Part shown: piece by piece, positions 31,386 to 42,372 of the stretch | Numbering within the stretch: position 1 is the stretch's first letter | Layout of the letters: each line of letters starts with the position of its first letter | Origin: Torymus aiolomorphi | Lineage: Eukaryota > Arthropoda > Insecta > Hymenoptera > Torymidae | Length of the DNA: 64,000 bases | Assembly: GCA_036365515.1 (NCBI GenBank) | Contig: CM070877.1 | Span: 113,662,011 to 113,726,010, forward strand | Reading direction: 5' to 3' | Translations under genes and position numbers: made by a program | Notes under the pieces: generated by a model | What the model was told of the DNA's origin: nothing | Databases searched by the model: none | What the model saw: the letters and a program-made list of their open reading frames with translations, nothing else

Positions 31386-32892
31386 GGGTACCAAGGGGGG
31401 TTTTCGACCCGCTGAGCAAGTTTTTGAGGTCTACTTCAGTGTATGACTACACCCTCAGGCCCAGGAAATGATTTCCACGCAATGTGATAGTACCTGGGGG
31501 GTTTTTCGACCCGCTAAGAACGTTTTTGAGGACTATTTCGGTGTACGACTGCGCCCTCGTACCCAGCAGACTATTTCCCCGCGAATCATATCGTGTAGCA
31601 CAAATATAAGTGTACCTGGGTGTTTTTCGAACCGCTGAGAACGTTTTTGAGGACTATTTCGGTGTGCGACGACACGCTGATGCCCAGGAGATGATATCCT
31701 CGCGAATTATAGCATGTAGTGCGAATTTTATTGTACCTGGGGGTTTTTCGATCCGACGAGCACGTTTTTGAGAACTATTTCGGTGTAGGACTGCGCCCTC
31801 GTACCCAGGAGATGATATCCTCGCAAATCATAGCGTGTAGCACACATTTGAGTGCACCTGGAGGGTTTTTGGACCAACTGAGCACTTTTTTGAGGACTAT
31901 TTCGGTGTACGACGACACGCTGATGCCCAGGAGATGATATCCTCGCGAATTATAGCATGTAGTGCGAATTTTATTGTACCTGGGGGTTTTTCGATCCGAC
32001 GAGCACGTTTCTGAGAACTATTTCGGTGTACAACTGCGCCCTCGTACCCAGGAGATGATATCCTCGCAAATCATAACGTGTAGCACACATTTTAGTGCAT
32101 CTGGAGGGTTTTTGGACCAGCTGAGCACCTTTTTGAGGACTATTTCGGAGTACGACGACACGCTGAGGCCCAGGAGATCATTTCCTCGCGAATTATAACC
32201 TGTTATGCGAATTTTATCGTACCTGGGGGTTTTTCGATCCGACGAGCACGTTTCTGAGAACTATTTCGGTGTACAACTGCGCCCTCGTACCCAGGAGATG
32301 ATATCCTCGCAAATCATAACGTGTAGCACACATTTGAATGCATCTGGAGGGTTTTTGGACCGGCTGAGCACCTTTTTGAGGACTATTTCGGCGTACGACG
32401 ACACACTGAGGCCCAGGAGATGATTTCCTCGCGGATTATAGCTAGCAGTGCGAATTATATCGTACCTGGAGGTTTTTCGACTCGCTGAGCACGTTTTTGA
32501 GGACTATTTCGGTGTACGACGACACGCTGATGCCCAGGAGATGATATCCTCGCGAATTATAGCCTGTAGCGCGAAATGGATCGTACCTGGGGGTTTTTCG
32601 ACCCGCTGAGCACGTTTTTGGGAACTATTTCGCTGTACGACGACACGTTGATGCCCAGAAGATGATTTACTTACGAATTATAGCCTGTAGCGCGAAATTG
32701 ATCGTACCTGGGGGTTTTTCGATCCGCTGAGCACGTTTTGCGGGACTATTTCGGTGTACGACGATACGATGATGCCCAGGAGATGATATCCTCGCGAATT
32801 GTAGCCTGTAGTTCGAATTTTACTGTACCTGAGGGTTTTTCGATCCGCTGAGCACATTTTTGGGGACTATTTCGGTGTACGACGACACGCTG
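31386..32892 (+). repeat. 121-bp satellite array, 13 units, with 243-bp dimers
   Basis: Unit contains TACCTGGGGGTTTTTCGA, CGCTGAGCACGTTTTTGAGG, ACTATTTCGGTGTACGAC and CCCAGGAGATGATATCCTCG. Unit starts are spaced 121-122 bp. From 31719 to 32423 two unit types alternate, giving a 243-bp higher-order period (identical positions at 31719, 31962, 32205). Confidence 0.92.
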
Positions 32893-33221
32893 ATTCTGCT
32901 GTACAGTCAAGTGCAAAATGTCCACCCCTAAAGTGCAATTAAGATGGTGTAAGTCTGCGATAATTCTACTGCTAAGTACTTAACGCAATTATCTAATGCA
33001 AGTGTGCTGTAGTTCTGCTATACAGTCAAGTGCAAAATATCCACCCCTAAAGTGTAATTAACATGATGTAAGTCTGCTGCCATTCTGCTGGTTGATTACT
33101 AATGCAATCGCTAACCTGTCACATATATAGCAAAATGACTAAACATTCCGTGTATGCTCTGTGCAAAGTGTGTCAGACTGTGCTACCAAAGAGACTATAA
33201 GTCGCAAGGAAATCCTCTTCT
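32893..33221. repeat. Spacer with a 110-bp direct repeat between opposed satellite arrays
   Basis: TACAGTCAAGTGCAAAATGT (about 32901) recurs as TACAGTCAAGTGCAAAATAT (about 33020), each followed by CCACCCCTAAAGTG. No gene. Confidence 0.7.
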
Positions 33222-33878
33222 GGGCATCACGGTATTGTCGCTCCCCGAAATAGTCTTCAAAAACGTGGTCAGCAGGTCCAAAACCCTCCTAAGTGCACTC
33301 AAATTTGTGCTAGACGTGATGATTTGCGAGGAAAATTGTCTCCTGGGTAAGAGGGCGCAGTCGTACACCAAATAGTTTCCAAGAACCTGCTCAGCGGGTC
33401 GATAAACCCCCAGGTACAATCAATTTCGCGCTACAGGCTATAATTCGCGAGAAAATCATCCCCTGAGCCTCAGCGTGTCGTCGTACCCCAAAATAGTCCT
33501 AAAAAACGTGCTCAGCAGGTCGAAAAACCCCCAGGTACGATCAATTTCGCGCTAAACGCTATAATTTGCTAGGATATCGTCTCCTGGGCATCAGCGTCTC
33601 GTCGTACACCGAAGTAGTCCCCAAAAACGTGCTCAGCGGCCAGAAAACCCCCCAGGAACGATCAAATTCGCGCTAGAGGCTGTAATTGGCGAGGAAATCA
33701 TCTCCTGGGCATCAGCGTGTCGTCGTACCCCCAAGTAGTTCTCAGAAACGTGCTCAACAGGTCGAAAAACCCCCAGGTACGATCAATTTCGAACTACACG
33801 CTACGATTTGCTAGGATATCATCTCCTGGGCATCAGCGTGTCGTCGTACACCGAATTAGTCCTCAAAAACGTGCAAGG
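33222..33878 (-). repeat. 121-bp satellite array in inverted orientation, about 5.5 units
   Basis: Complement of the unit at 31386-32892: CGTGCTCAGC, AAAACCCCCAGGTACGATCA, CATCTCCTGGGCATCAGCGT. It ends abruptly at 33878, inside AAAAACGTGC, where the foldback begins. Confidence 0.9.
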
Positions 33879-36687
33879 GGGAGGGCTTAGTATGGCCGCG
33901 CATCGGGGATGTTACCTACGTGAGCGTGTATATATCCTCCAACTTACGAAGAAACGAATTTCTTAGGCAGGTTGAACGCATGGAAGACGTATTGCGGAAT
34001 ATCTCTGGCCTCCCCTATTGAAAAAGATCATGTGATTAATCATATGATCGATCAAGTGATCAATCATGCGATTAATCTTGTGATAAATCATATGATTAAT
34101 CACATGATATTATCGCAGGAAAAATCATGTGATTAATCACATGATCAATCATATGCTTAATCACATGATTTTTTCCCAAATCCAGGATTATGCACTGCTG
34201 AATTTACAGCTTAATTTAATTATTATTTACCAATTTAAAACTGCTTATAAATGGAAAATAACAGTTTAGTGAAACATTTGGACTAAAATATAATTATCTG
34301 AAAGAATATTACATTTATTTAGATTATTAATTTCTTTGAGTATATAGACAACTTTATTGTTATTGCAATTATAATGTTCCGACACAACTGAAGAATGGAA
34401 CAAAATAAATACTTCTAAATACATTTTGCCCCAATGAAAGGATGGTATATTTGGTAGATGTGCAATTTATTTACGATAAATGGGGCCTATGCATTTTTCT
34501 TGCGAGTCCCATATGACTGACATATAAAAACAGTTAAAATTTTTTTCGGATTTAAAACATTTTATTCGAATAATAATCAATATAACTTATATTACTTTGA
34601 TGAAAATATATTATTCTTATTATGAATTAAGGCTACAACTGTAAGTAAAAAATAAGGACATGTAACATACCTTTATATAGGAATAAGATTATCACAAATG
34701 ATATTGTTCTTAATGTAGAGAAAGGAGAAATGATGTTTAACAAGCCTCGTGCTCGCGCTACTCGACAACGACCCGTGATATCAAATTCACACTAGGCCGA
34801 AGTCGAGCGCGTCCACGTGTACTCGATATTAGCAGCTACAGTTGGGACAACGTCGGCGACCGCGCGAGGAGGCGAGATCCTGGCGATGATGGTGCTATTA
34901 AAAGAAACAGCTCAAAATTATAAAATCAATTATGCTTGGTGAGTTAACTAATATTTATTGTTCAACAGAATTTTTTGTGATTCTTTATTAAAAACCCTTT
35001 AAAATAAGCCCTACTGGAACGATATTGGTAAACCCTCTTTTCATGATCCATTTGAAAAGTCTCAGGTAGGCTCCTTATAAGTATACCTTCATTTGAAAAA
35101 AAGAAAATAGTACAGCAGAATATTTTTCATTTGACAAAATTTTTTCTGATTCTTTATTAGAAACACTTTAAAATAAGCCCTGTATTAATATTGGCAAAGA
35201 TTCTTGAAAAGACTAGTATATCTTTTAAAAATCAATCGAAACCAATAACTCGTATTTTTGGCAACCCGAAGGATTTGAGACCGGAACCGCTTTCGCATTA
35301 CTTCAGGTCGGGCCGCAGCCCTACCGCCCCGGGGGCGTCATCCGTCCTTTCTACGTTCTTTCTTTCTACGATACCCTATCTAACTATTAAGCATCCGTCT
35401 CGTTTTTTCGCGCGCAGTATCCCTTGGATGACGGTATTTATCGCGTCCCATCGGTCTTTCCCTGAAAGGAACTTATAAGGAGCCTACCTGAGACTTTTCA
35501 AATGGATCATGAAAAGAGGGTTTACCAATATCGTTCCAGTAGGGCTTATTTTAAAGGGTTTTTAATAAAGAATCACAAAAAATTCTGTTGAACAATAAAT
35601 ATTAGTTAACTCACCAAGCATAATTGATTTTATAATTTTGAGCTGTTTCTTTTAATAGCACCATCATCGCCAGGATCTCGCCTCCTCACGCGGTCGCCGA
35701 CGTCGTCCCAACTGTAGCTGCTAATATCGAGTACACGTGGGCGTGCTCGACTTCGGCCTAGTGTGAATTTGATATCACGGGTCGTTGTCGAGTAGCGCGA
35801 GCACGAGGCTTGTTAAACATCATTTCTCCTTTCTCTACATTAAGAACAATATCATTTGTGATAATCTTATTCCTATATACAGGTATGTTACATGTCCTTA
35901 TTTTTTACTTACAGTTGTAGCCTTAATTCATAATAAGAATAATATATTTTCATCAAAGTAATATAAGATATATTGATTATTATTCGAATAAAATGTTTTA
36001 AATCCGAAAAAAATTTTAACTGTTTTTATATGTCAGTCATATGGGACTCGCAAGAAAAATGCATAGGCCCCATTTATCGTAAATAAATTGCACATGTACC
36101 AAATATACCATCCTTTCATTGGGGCAGATTGTATTTAGAAGTATTTATTTTGTTCCATTCTTCAGTTGTGTCGGAACATTATAATTGCAATAACAATAAA
36201 GTTGTCTATATACTCAAAGAAATTAATAATTTAAATAAATGTAATATTCTTTCAGATAATTATATTTTAGTCCAAATGTTTCACTAAACTGTTATTTTTC
36301 ATTTATAAGCAGTTTTAAATTGCTAAATAATAATTAAATTAAGCTATAAATTCAGCAGTGCATAATCCTGGATTTTGGAAAAAATCATGTGATTAAGCAT
36401 ATGATTGATCATGTGATTAATCACATGATTTTTCCTGCGATAATATCATGTGATTAATCATATGATTTATCACAAGATTAATCACATGATTGATCATATG
36501 ATTGATCACTTGATCGAACATATGATTAATCACATGATCTTTTTCAATGGGGGAGGCCAGAGATATTCCGCAATACGTCTTCCATGCGTTCAACATGCCT
36601 AAGAATTCGTTTCTTCGTAAGTTGGAGGATATATACACGCTCACGTAGGTAACATCCCCGACGCGCGGCCATGCTAAACCCTACCCC
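33879..36687. mobile_element. 2.8-kb foldback with 1.2-kb arms
   Basis: Left arm 33879-35083 and right arm 35469-36687 are near-identical complements. Ends are CAAGGGGGAGGGC and the complement of CAAGGGGTAGGGT (hAT-like CAAGGGG start, but no 8-bp duplication seen). Near each end is a minisatellite of ATCATATGATTAATCAC units (34028-34170, 36384-36545). No open frame of note. The loop holds a LINE fragment. Confidence 0.85.
35270..35466 (-). mobile_element. R1-like LINE 3'-UTR/ORF2-end fragment in the foldback loop
   Basis: Closely matches 28907-29103 of the R1-like LINE (shared GGAACCGCTTTCGCATTACT, GGCCGCAGCCCTACCGCCCC, GCATCCGTCTCGTTTTTTCG). Truncated at both ends and joined to foldback sequence. 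Confidence 0.88.
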
Positions 36688-36902
36688 TTGCCTCGTCTGG
36701 TAATCTTTGACCTATGTCTACCTGCTATCCAGACCACCGCTGTGTCGGTCTCGTCCGCGAACCACGTGGTCGTATTGCGGGCCCGATGCCTATACTGTTC
36801 GCTAACCAATGACACGCCCGCGAGCCCTTGGCTCATTCGATTAGTGATCAGGTCGTCAGCGAGTACGGCGCCGTTCGTGTTTATTTGTAGGACCGTCGTC
36901 AT
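36688..36902 (-). pseudogene. R1-like LINE ORF2 start: endonuclease N-terminus
   Basis: ATG at 36902-36900; 71 codons until the foldback. MTTVLQINTNGAVLADDLIT and GVSLVSEQYR match the start of APE-type endonucleases (N and E metal-site residues in QINTN and SEQ), then TTTWFADETDTAVVWIAGRH. It begins 4 bp after the ORF1 stop in the same frame. The rest of the endonuclease is missing here; the C-terminal part at 29093-31005 may be from the same copy. Confidence 0.75.
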
Positions 36903-36905
36903 TTT

Positions 36906-38012
36906 TTAGGGCGCTTTAACTTTTCTAGCTCGTCGAAATACCCTATTTTAATCCTCCCTATCCTTAGGAGTGAGTGCGGTCATGGCCGCAGTCTCGTCCA
37001 TTTCGACTATGGCTATCCTCCGCTCTCCTCCCCCTACGTCAAATACGTGGGTACTAAGGTTACACGTGTCGCTTACCTCCTCCCTAATCGCGGCGTTTAC
37101 CTGTTCTTAGGTGGTCACGCACGTCATTCCGCCTATTTTCAGTGTAAGCCTTGGAGTGAGGCCTTTAACCTGGTATTCATTTCCCAGATTTTCATGGATA
37201 ACCCTCTGGAAGGCCTCCTTGTATTCCGATCGCTTCTCCAGTTCTAAGAGAACCCCACCGTTTTTAGTCAGTCGGGTGTTTCTCACGACCGCCTTCGCTT
37301 CCTCAGGTTTAACCTTAGAAGTTAGGTCTTTGAGTATCTCTGCATAGCTCTTCTTCCCGGTTGACGTTATGTGTATTGCACATCGTCGAGGCCGAGGATT
37401 TACCTTCTTCTCCTTCCTGTCCTGCTGCTGCTGTTGAGGACCCATGATCTTCCCACTATCTGGCCGCGTCGGCTTCTTTCTCCTGGTGACTGTGGTGAAT
37501 CCGTTCTGCTCCATCCTCCCTCTCTTGGATGGGGAATCCTGCACCGGGCTGTCCCTTAATCGGCACTTTTTGCTCGGGGTCGCCTTCCCCGCCGCTCAGT
37601 CTCTAATTACCGGTGCTTCCCCATTTCTCTCATCTGCTGCCGGTCCTCGTGCTGGTTGTACCTCGGCTGAGCGGACTTCCTCTAGAGCCTCGGCCGCCGT
37701 GGTCAGGACTATTATTCCATCTTTTACCGGCATTGCGATGTTCCTCTGCTTGGAAGTGATGTCCCGCATGCAGCTCAGTAGGCGCTTCATGACGTCCAGG
37801 ATTTCTCCCATGCTCTCCGATTGGTCCCGCTGGTCTCTACTCTCACTTACCAGCCGCGTCATCTCCTGGGCGAATGTGCTAGTTCCATCGGATCTGCTAT
37901 CATTCGCCACATCCAGAATCGTCCGGGCTGTGCGGTCAGTCGGCGTGTTCGCTCCGCCTTCCCTTCCTTGAATTTCTACATCTATATCTTTGTTTTTGGG
38001 GTGAGTCATCAT
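36906..38012 (-). pseudogene. R1-like LINE ORF1 with three in-frame stops
   Basis: One frame from ATG 38012 to stop 36908-36906, interrupted by TGA at 37598-37596, TAA at 37109-37107 and TAA at 36950-36948. The N-terminal half is charged and coiled-coil-like; the middle (KKSYAEILKDLTSKVKPEEA...NTRLTKNGGVLLELEKRSEY) is the esterase/RRM-like gag region of R1-clade ORF1. No CCHC knuckles remain before the stop, which is unusual for the clade and suggests a deletion or decay. Confidence 0.75.
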
Positions 38013-38757
38013 GCATACAATCTGTGTTTTAAGACGGTTCGCCCATTATGGGAGCCACACCTCGGTGTGGCTAGTATCCCCGCCTGTAAGAAACCCTATT
38101 TATGGGTGCCGAAGCCGAGAGGCGGTTTGTCGAACGGTCAGTCCTATCGGCACCTAGTGACTCTACAGAAAAAGGTTACGGGATAGGCCTGCGCCATAAT
38201 GAAACAAAAGGTTTAACGTCACCCCTACCGAGTGGGCGATGTTGGATCCGTCCCAACACCTGACCCAAACCTCAGGCTAGACGATGTGCGGTTTGCCCTA
38301 CGCAGTTTCGGGTATAAGGAAATATTGACCATGTAATCCTTCACACCTGCGCTCACCTGACCTGGTTCAACCCTTCCATTGGCTCCAGTCGGTGAATACG
38401 TGTTGCTCTTCCCACATTGAACATGCACTTTCACTAGGTTTTCGCCCGTATTTCAGGGACTTACGCACCCTAATATTACTCCATGCAGAGGTTAAGTACT
38501 AACTTTACGCATCACCCCGGTCGAGGAGTTTACTACTCTTCCTTTGGCTAGTCTGAACGGAATATCCACAGACCGTCCGCCGCAGCCCACTCATACTGTG
38601 CCCATTCATTCGTCCATTCTCACGTTCCTCTGTCCATGACTGCTTATTCAATATATTCACAGCTGACCAGTCTCAGCTGGCCCTTCCCCGATCCGCAACC
38701 TGTGGACGCGCCCGGTAGCATGGAAAAATGCTCATCTATGGCTAGATAGACCCCGGG

Positions 38758-38758
<1 letters not shown>
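38013..38758 (-). other. 5' UTR of the R1-like LINE
   Basis: No long open frame. At its very start (38712-38757) the sequence CCCGG...CCGGG encloses two hairpins (AGCAT/ATGCT and ATCTA/TAGAT), a three-way junction in the RNA. Confidence 0.5.

Positions 38759-38803
<45 letters not shown>
38759..38803. repeat. (ATT)15 microsatellite at the LINE 5' end
   Basis: Perfect run of ATT; the same motif occurs at the other outer LINE end near 28737-28750. Confidence 0.95.
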
Positions 38804-38808
<5 letters not shown>

Positions 38809-39102
38809 CTATACATATATAGATATATGCCAATGCTAAAGTGTGCACAATTATTTTGTGTACAATTCTTATATGCACGAAGCACACTATACCTTTATTT
38901 ATCGCTATTCAAAGATTGAAAATTTCTCATAACGATATTGTATATCGTTGTCGTGACCAGTATATCGCGCGAAATTCAACTATTTTTTATATCACTATTA
39001 ACTTTTCCAAACATATCTAGCCGTTAAAGCAGTACGTACGGTGATGTTGAAATGTTTAGTATATAAGAAACAAAATGTAAAGGGAATGTAAGTAGATCCA
39101 GC
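38804..39102. other. AT-rich spacer
   Basis: TATATCTATA-type palindromic dinucleotides next to the ATT run; otherwise nothing. Confidence 0.4.
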
Positions 39103-40094
39103 TCCTTTACCTATATAAAGGACGCGTCTGCTTTTGAAGTTACGGGAGTTGACTACGCGGGTCCGGTATATTTTCGCGGGTAATAAAAGGTATGGATCTG
39201 TTTGTACACCTGCGCGATTTATAGAGCCGTACACCTTGAACTTGTAACATCGTTATCGACGTTGGAATTTGTAGCGAGCTTACGGCGTTTTATCGGGCGG
39301 AAAGGTAGACCATCGGTGATCTGTAGCGATAATGGGTCGAATTTTGTTGGCGCGGATAATGTTTTTAAGCGTCTGAATTGGGACATAATGGCGAAATATA
39401 GTAGTACTTAGCACATAATATACTGGTGTTTCAATCCTCCTACGGCATCATGGTGGGGCGGATGGTGGGAGCGATTGGTGGGGCTCTTGAAAAATCTCCT
39501 TCGTAAAGTATTGGTTAAAGCATATATGTCTCTTTTACGAGGAGAGGATAACACTTTTATGCGACTGTGAGTTGTCTTTAAATTCTCGTCCCTTGACTTA
39601 CCTGTCCGGAGAGTCAGACGACTTAAAATCACTTGCTCCCTTGATGTTTATACACGAAATTCGCGAGCTTTCGAAAAGAGTACTTGAACCAGTTAATTTT
39701 GAAAGGTAAATGTAAAGAATCTCGAAAACTAAAAGTCGGTGATGTTGTTCTCGTAGGTGACGATACTCATAAAAGAATCGTTTGGCCCTTAGCGCGAATC
39801 GAACGATTGATCGAAGGACGTAATGGTATAGTTCATGTTGCACTTCTGAGAACAAGCGCGGGCCAATTTAGCAGGCCTTTGCAACGGGTTTACCCCTTAA
39901 AAATTCAAGACGAGAGTCTTCCCGATATAGTTAATATGCGCGAAAAGGCTGTCGAAAAACTTGACTCGGTGATAGATAAATCGCGAGGCGAAAAGATGTT
40001 TGCGAAAGAAACTTGTGATGATTATACAACGAGATGTGGCCGCCGTATTAAAACTCCTCATAGGTATGGTCAGCAGAATGATTTGGAGTTTTGA
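39103..40094 (+). pseudogene. BEL/Pao integrase remnant (core and C-terminal domain)
   Basis: Frames in succession: FEVTGVDYAGPVYFRG (first catalytic Asp), RAVHLELVTSLSTLEFVASL and VICSDNGSNFVGADN (second Asp), then in another frame NPPTASWWGGWWERLVGLLK (catalytic Glu) and finally 39684-40094 with LKVGDVVLVGDDTHKRIVWP and SRPLQRVYPLKI, the C-terminal domain of BEL/Pao integrases. Several frameshifts and a stop near 39411. No gag, RT or LTR nearby. It differs in sequence from the BEL element at 44041, so it is an older, separate relic. Confidence 0.85.
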
Positions 40095-40108
40095 TATATC
40101 TTGTATTA

Positions 40109-40974
40109 TTAGGACCTTGACTAAGTTCTCGCTGTTTTTTTGTGAAAATTGGTGTTTTATTTAAAGTATGTCGATAGCGATCTCCCGTAATAGTTCCGTT
40201 CGGTTTCAGCAGTTCATAATAAATTACACCCTGCTGATACCACAAAATGCAGAGGAGAAGCTTCGAACCATGGATATTTGGCTTTGCGGACGATGTTGAT
40301 GCATGGCCGGGCTTACCCCACGATTTTTTACGCTTAGGATTATCGTACTGTATCCACTTTTCATTGCCAGTCACGATACGATGCAAAAAACCTTTCCTTT
40401 TCTGCCGTTAAAGCAGTACTTCATACGTGAGAAAACGCCGTTCGACGTCTCTCGGCTTCAACTCATACGGCATCCATGTCCTTGCTTCTGGATCATTTCT
40501 AACGTTTTCAAACGTTTCGAAACTCTTGTCTCATCTACTCGTAATGATTTTGCAAGTTCAGCTAGCGTCTGACATGAGTCTTCATTTAGTAATTCCTCCA
40601 ATTCTTCGTCTTCAAACTTTTTTGGTGCACCAGCACGTTCTTTATCTCCAAGACCAAAATCGTTATTTTTGAAGCATCGAAATGAGTCTCTGCATGTCGT
40701 TTCCGACAGAGCATTGTCACCGTAAGTTTCAACAAGAATCCTGTGCGCTTCAGCTGCAGATTTTTTTAAATATATTAGTGCAATAAAATTCCCCGCAAAT
40801 ACTTTTTACTTGGCACAAAACTTGACATTTTTAGTAGTAAGAACAAAAAACGCTGTTTATACTATCGTGTAATACTGTACTTCCTTATAGATGCGTTAGC
40901 ATCTGAAATTATATATACTTAGTCCTGGTAACGCCATCTGTTAGGAAACAGCGAGAACTTATTCAAGGACCCAA
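40109..40974 (-). mobile_element. Internally deleted mariner, 866 bp
   Basis: Inverted ends TTAGGACCTTGACTAAGTTC (40109) and the complement of TTGGGTCCTTGAATAAGTTC (40974), both flanked by TA (40107-40108, 40975-40976). It lies 14 bp after the BEL integrase remnant. Confidence 0.88.
40135..40790 (-). pseudogene. Mariner transposase remnant
   Basis: N-terminal helix-turn-helix part in broken frames (SCQTLAELAKSLRVDETRVSKR-like), then FLHRIVTGNEKWIQYDNPKR, where the first catalytic Asp is Asn (GNE for GDE), and GVIYYELLKPNGTITGDRYR. The DD34D second half is deleted. Stops and frameshifts occur throughout. Confidence 0.82.
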
Positions 40975-40976
40975 TA

Positions 40977-41700
40977 GTATTAAGTTTTAATGTGTTAAAA
41001 ATAATAATAATGAATAGTTCACGTGACATACATGTTTTTTACCTCGGACATTAGAAAAATGTACGGGTAAACTGCGTAAGATTTGATTGAATCGAAGTCT
41101 CAGGGTGGGAGGATGTTAAATGTGTGTGTATATCTATGCGTAATTCTTGAAATAGTATACATCTATATTGTGCGTATGAAGGAATGTATATTGTGTGAGA
41201 GCGCGCCAGTATGAGTCCGAACAGTAATTGAGGGAGATACATGAAAAAAACCATAAAAATCATTATGCCTAGTGAGCACTGAGTGGTTAAAACTGCCGAT
41301 TATTCGCAATACATTATGCAAAAATAAAGTGCATCTAAAAATGTGTCATCAATTAAATTTAAAAGTAAATAAATAATGCGAAAAATAAAATCTAATCGAG
41401 AAGTTTCGTAACGCTCGAAACTATTATAGATTTAAGCAACAAACACATAAAGCAGCTAGAAATACGTTGGAAGTACGAGGTCGTCGGACTCTCTTGTCAA
41501 CACAGGTATACGAATTAAAACAGTAGATGTGCGTAGGTGTATATACGTACACAGGGGTTTTTCCATTGTGGAAGGAGCATTCGTTCGAGTTCAAATAGGA
41601 AGCAAGCGTCAGTCGGTTTTGAAATTTCGCTCCGTACACATCATTTAAAACCTTTACAGCGTTTTTACAGTCTTTTGCGAAATTTGTTTAAACGCGAAAA
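40977..41700. other. Upstream region of the multi-copy gene
   Basis: No gene. GCGTCAGTCGGTTTTG near 41607 carries a TCAGT initiator about 90 bp before the ATG at 41701; no TATA at the right distance. Confidence 0.35.
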
Positions 41701-42132
41701 ATGGCCTCTGAGCCATTTTGTGTGTTTAACTGCGCCGACACCAGTGGCAGAGTTATTTTGTTCACGGAGAAAAAATTGAAAAAGTGTCGTGAAATACTGG
41801 ACATTCGTGTCGCTCTAGATTTAAAATATTCGGACGTTTGTTTGCCAGCCAGTGCGACCAAAACGCATAGCTATCATTCGGCATGCTCCAAGAATTTTTT
41901 AGCAATTCAATAAAAGAATATCATTCGATATCAGGCATTGTCATCGCAGACGCCTTCTACCCCGCGTAAAAATTGAAACTATTGGAACAACATTGCTACT
42001 ATATTGGAACTTAATATCGCTGATGTATTGGCAATACAGATGTACAACAATTGCAAGGCTATTGGCGCTATTTGCCTTGGGTGTTATTTCCAATGTATTG
42101 CCAATATCTTAAGATTTAATTTTCTAAAAAAA

Positions 42133-42210
42133 AAAATTCTTGGGTGGATTCGAACTAGGAATCTTCGGATTACTAGACTTGCTCGCTACCCACCGAGCTA
42201 ATTCGTTGTT
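42133..42210 (-). other. tRNA-like sequence in the left foldback arm
   Basis: Minus strand: TTAGCTCGGTGGGTAGCGAG (A box) and CTAGTTCGAATCCACCC (B box). No pairing acceptor stem, so not a functional tRNA. Confidence 0.5.
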
Positions 42211-42297
42211 TCTGTCAATAAACGAAATAGAGGTTAAATCTAATTCAAAACAAATGATCACTTGTTTCAACTTTTAACCTCCATTTCGTTCATTGAC

Positions 42298-42372
42298 AGA
42301 AACAACGAATTAGCTCGGTGGGTAGCGAGCAAGTCTAGTAATCCGAAGATTCCTAGTTCGAATCTACCCAAA
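42298..42372 (+). other. tRNA-like sequence in the right foldback arm
   Basis: Mirror copy of 42133-42210: TTAGCTCGGTGGGTAGCGAG and CTAGTTCGAATCTACCC. Confidence 0.5.

Larger units (their letters stand above)
36688..38758 (-). mobile_element. R1-like LINE, 5' part
   Basis: Minus strand: 5' UTR (38758-38013), ORF1 (38012-36906) and the start of ORF2 (36902-36688), cut by the foldback right end. The 5' end abuts (AAT)n at 38759-38803. Confidence 0.72.

Noticed and set aside
31719..32423. Three similar 72-78 aa frames at 243-bp spacing
   Set aside because: They are the satellite higher-order period in one frame. Useful as evidence of the period, not as genes.
31386..33878. CRISPR-like regular repeats
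   Set aside because: Units are contiguous 121-bp satellite copies without unique spacers, in a eukaryotic genome.
33879..36687. hAT assignment for the 2.8-kb foldback
   Set aside because: The CAAGGGG tips are hAT-like, but no 8-bp duplication is visible and there is no transposase, so it was left unclassified.
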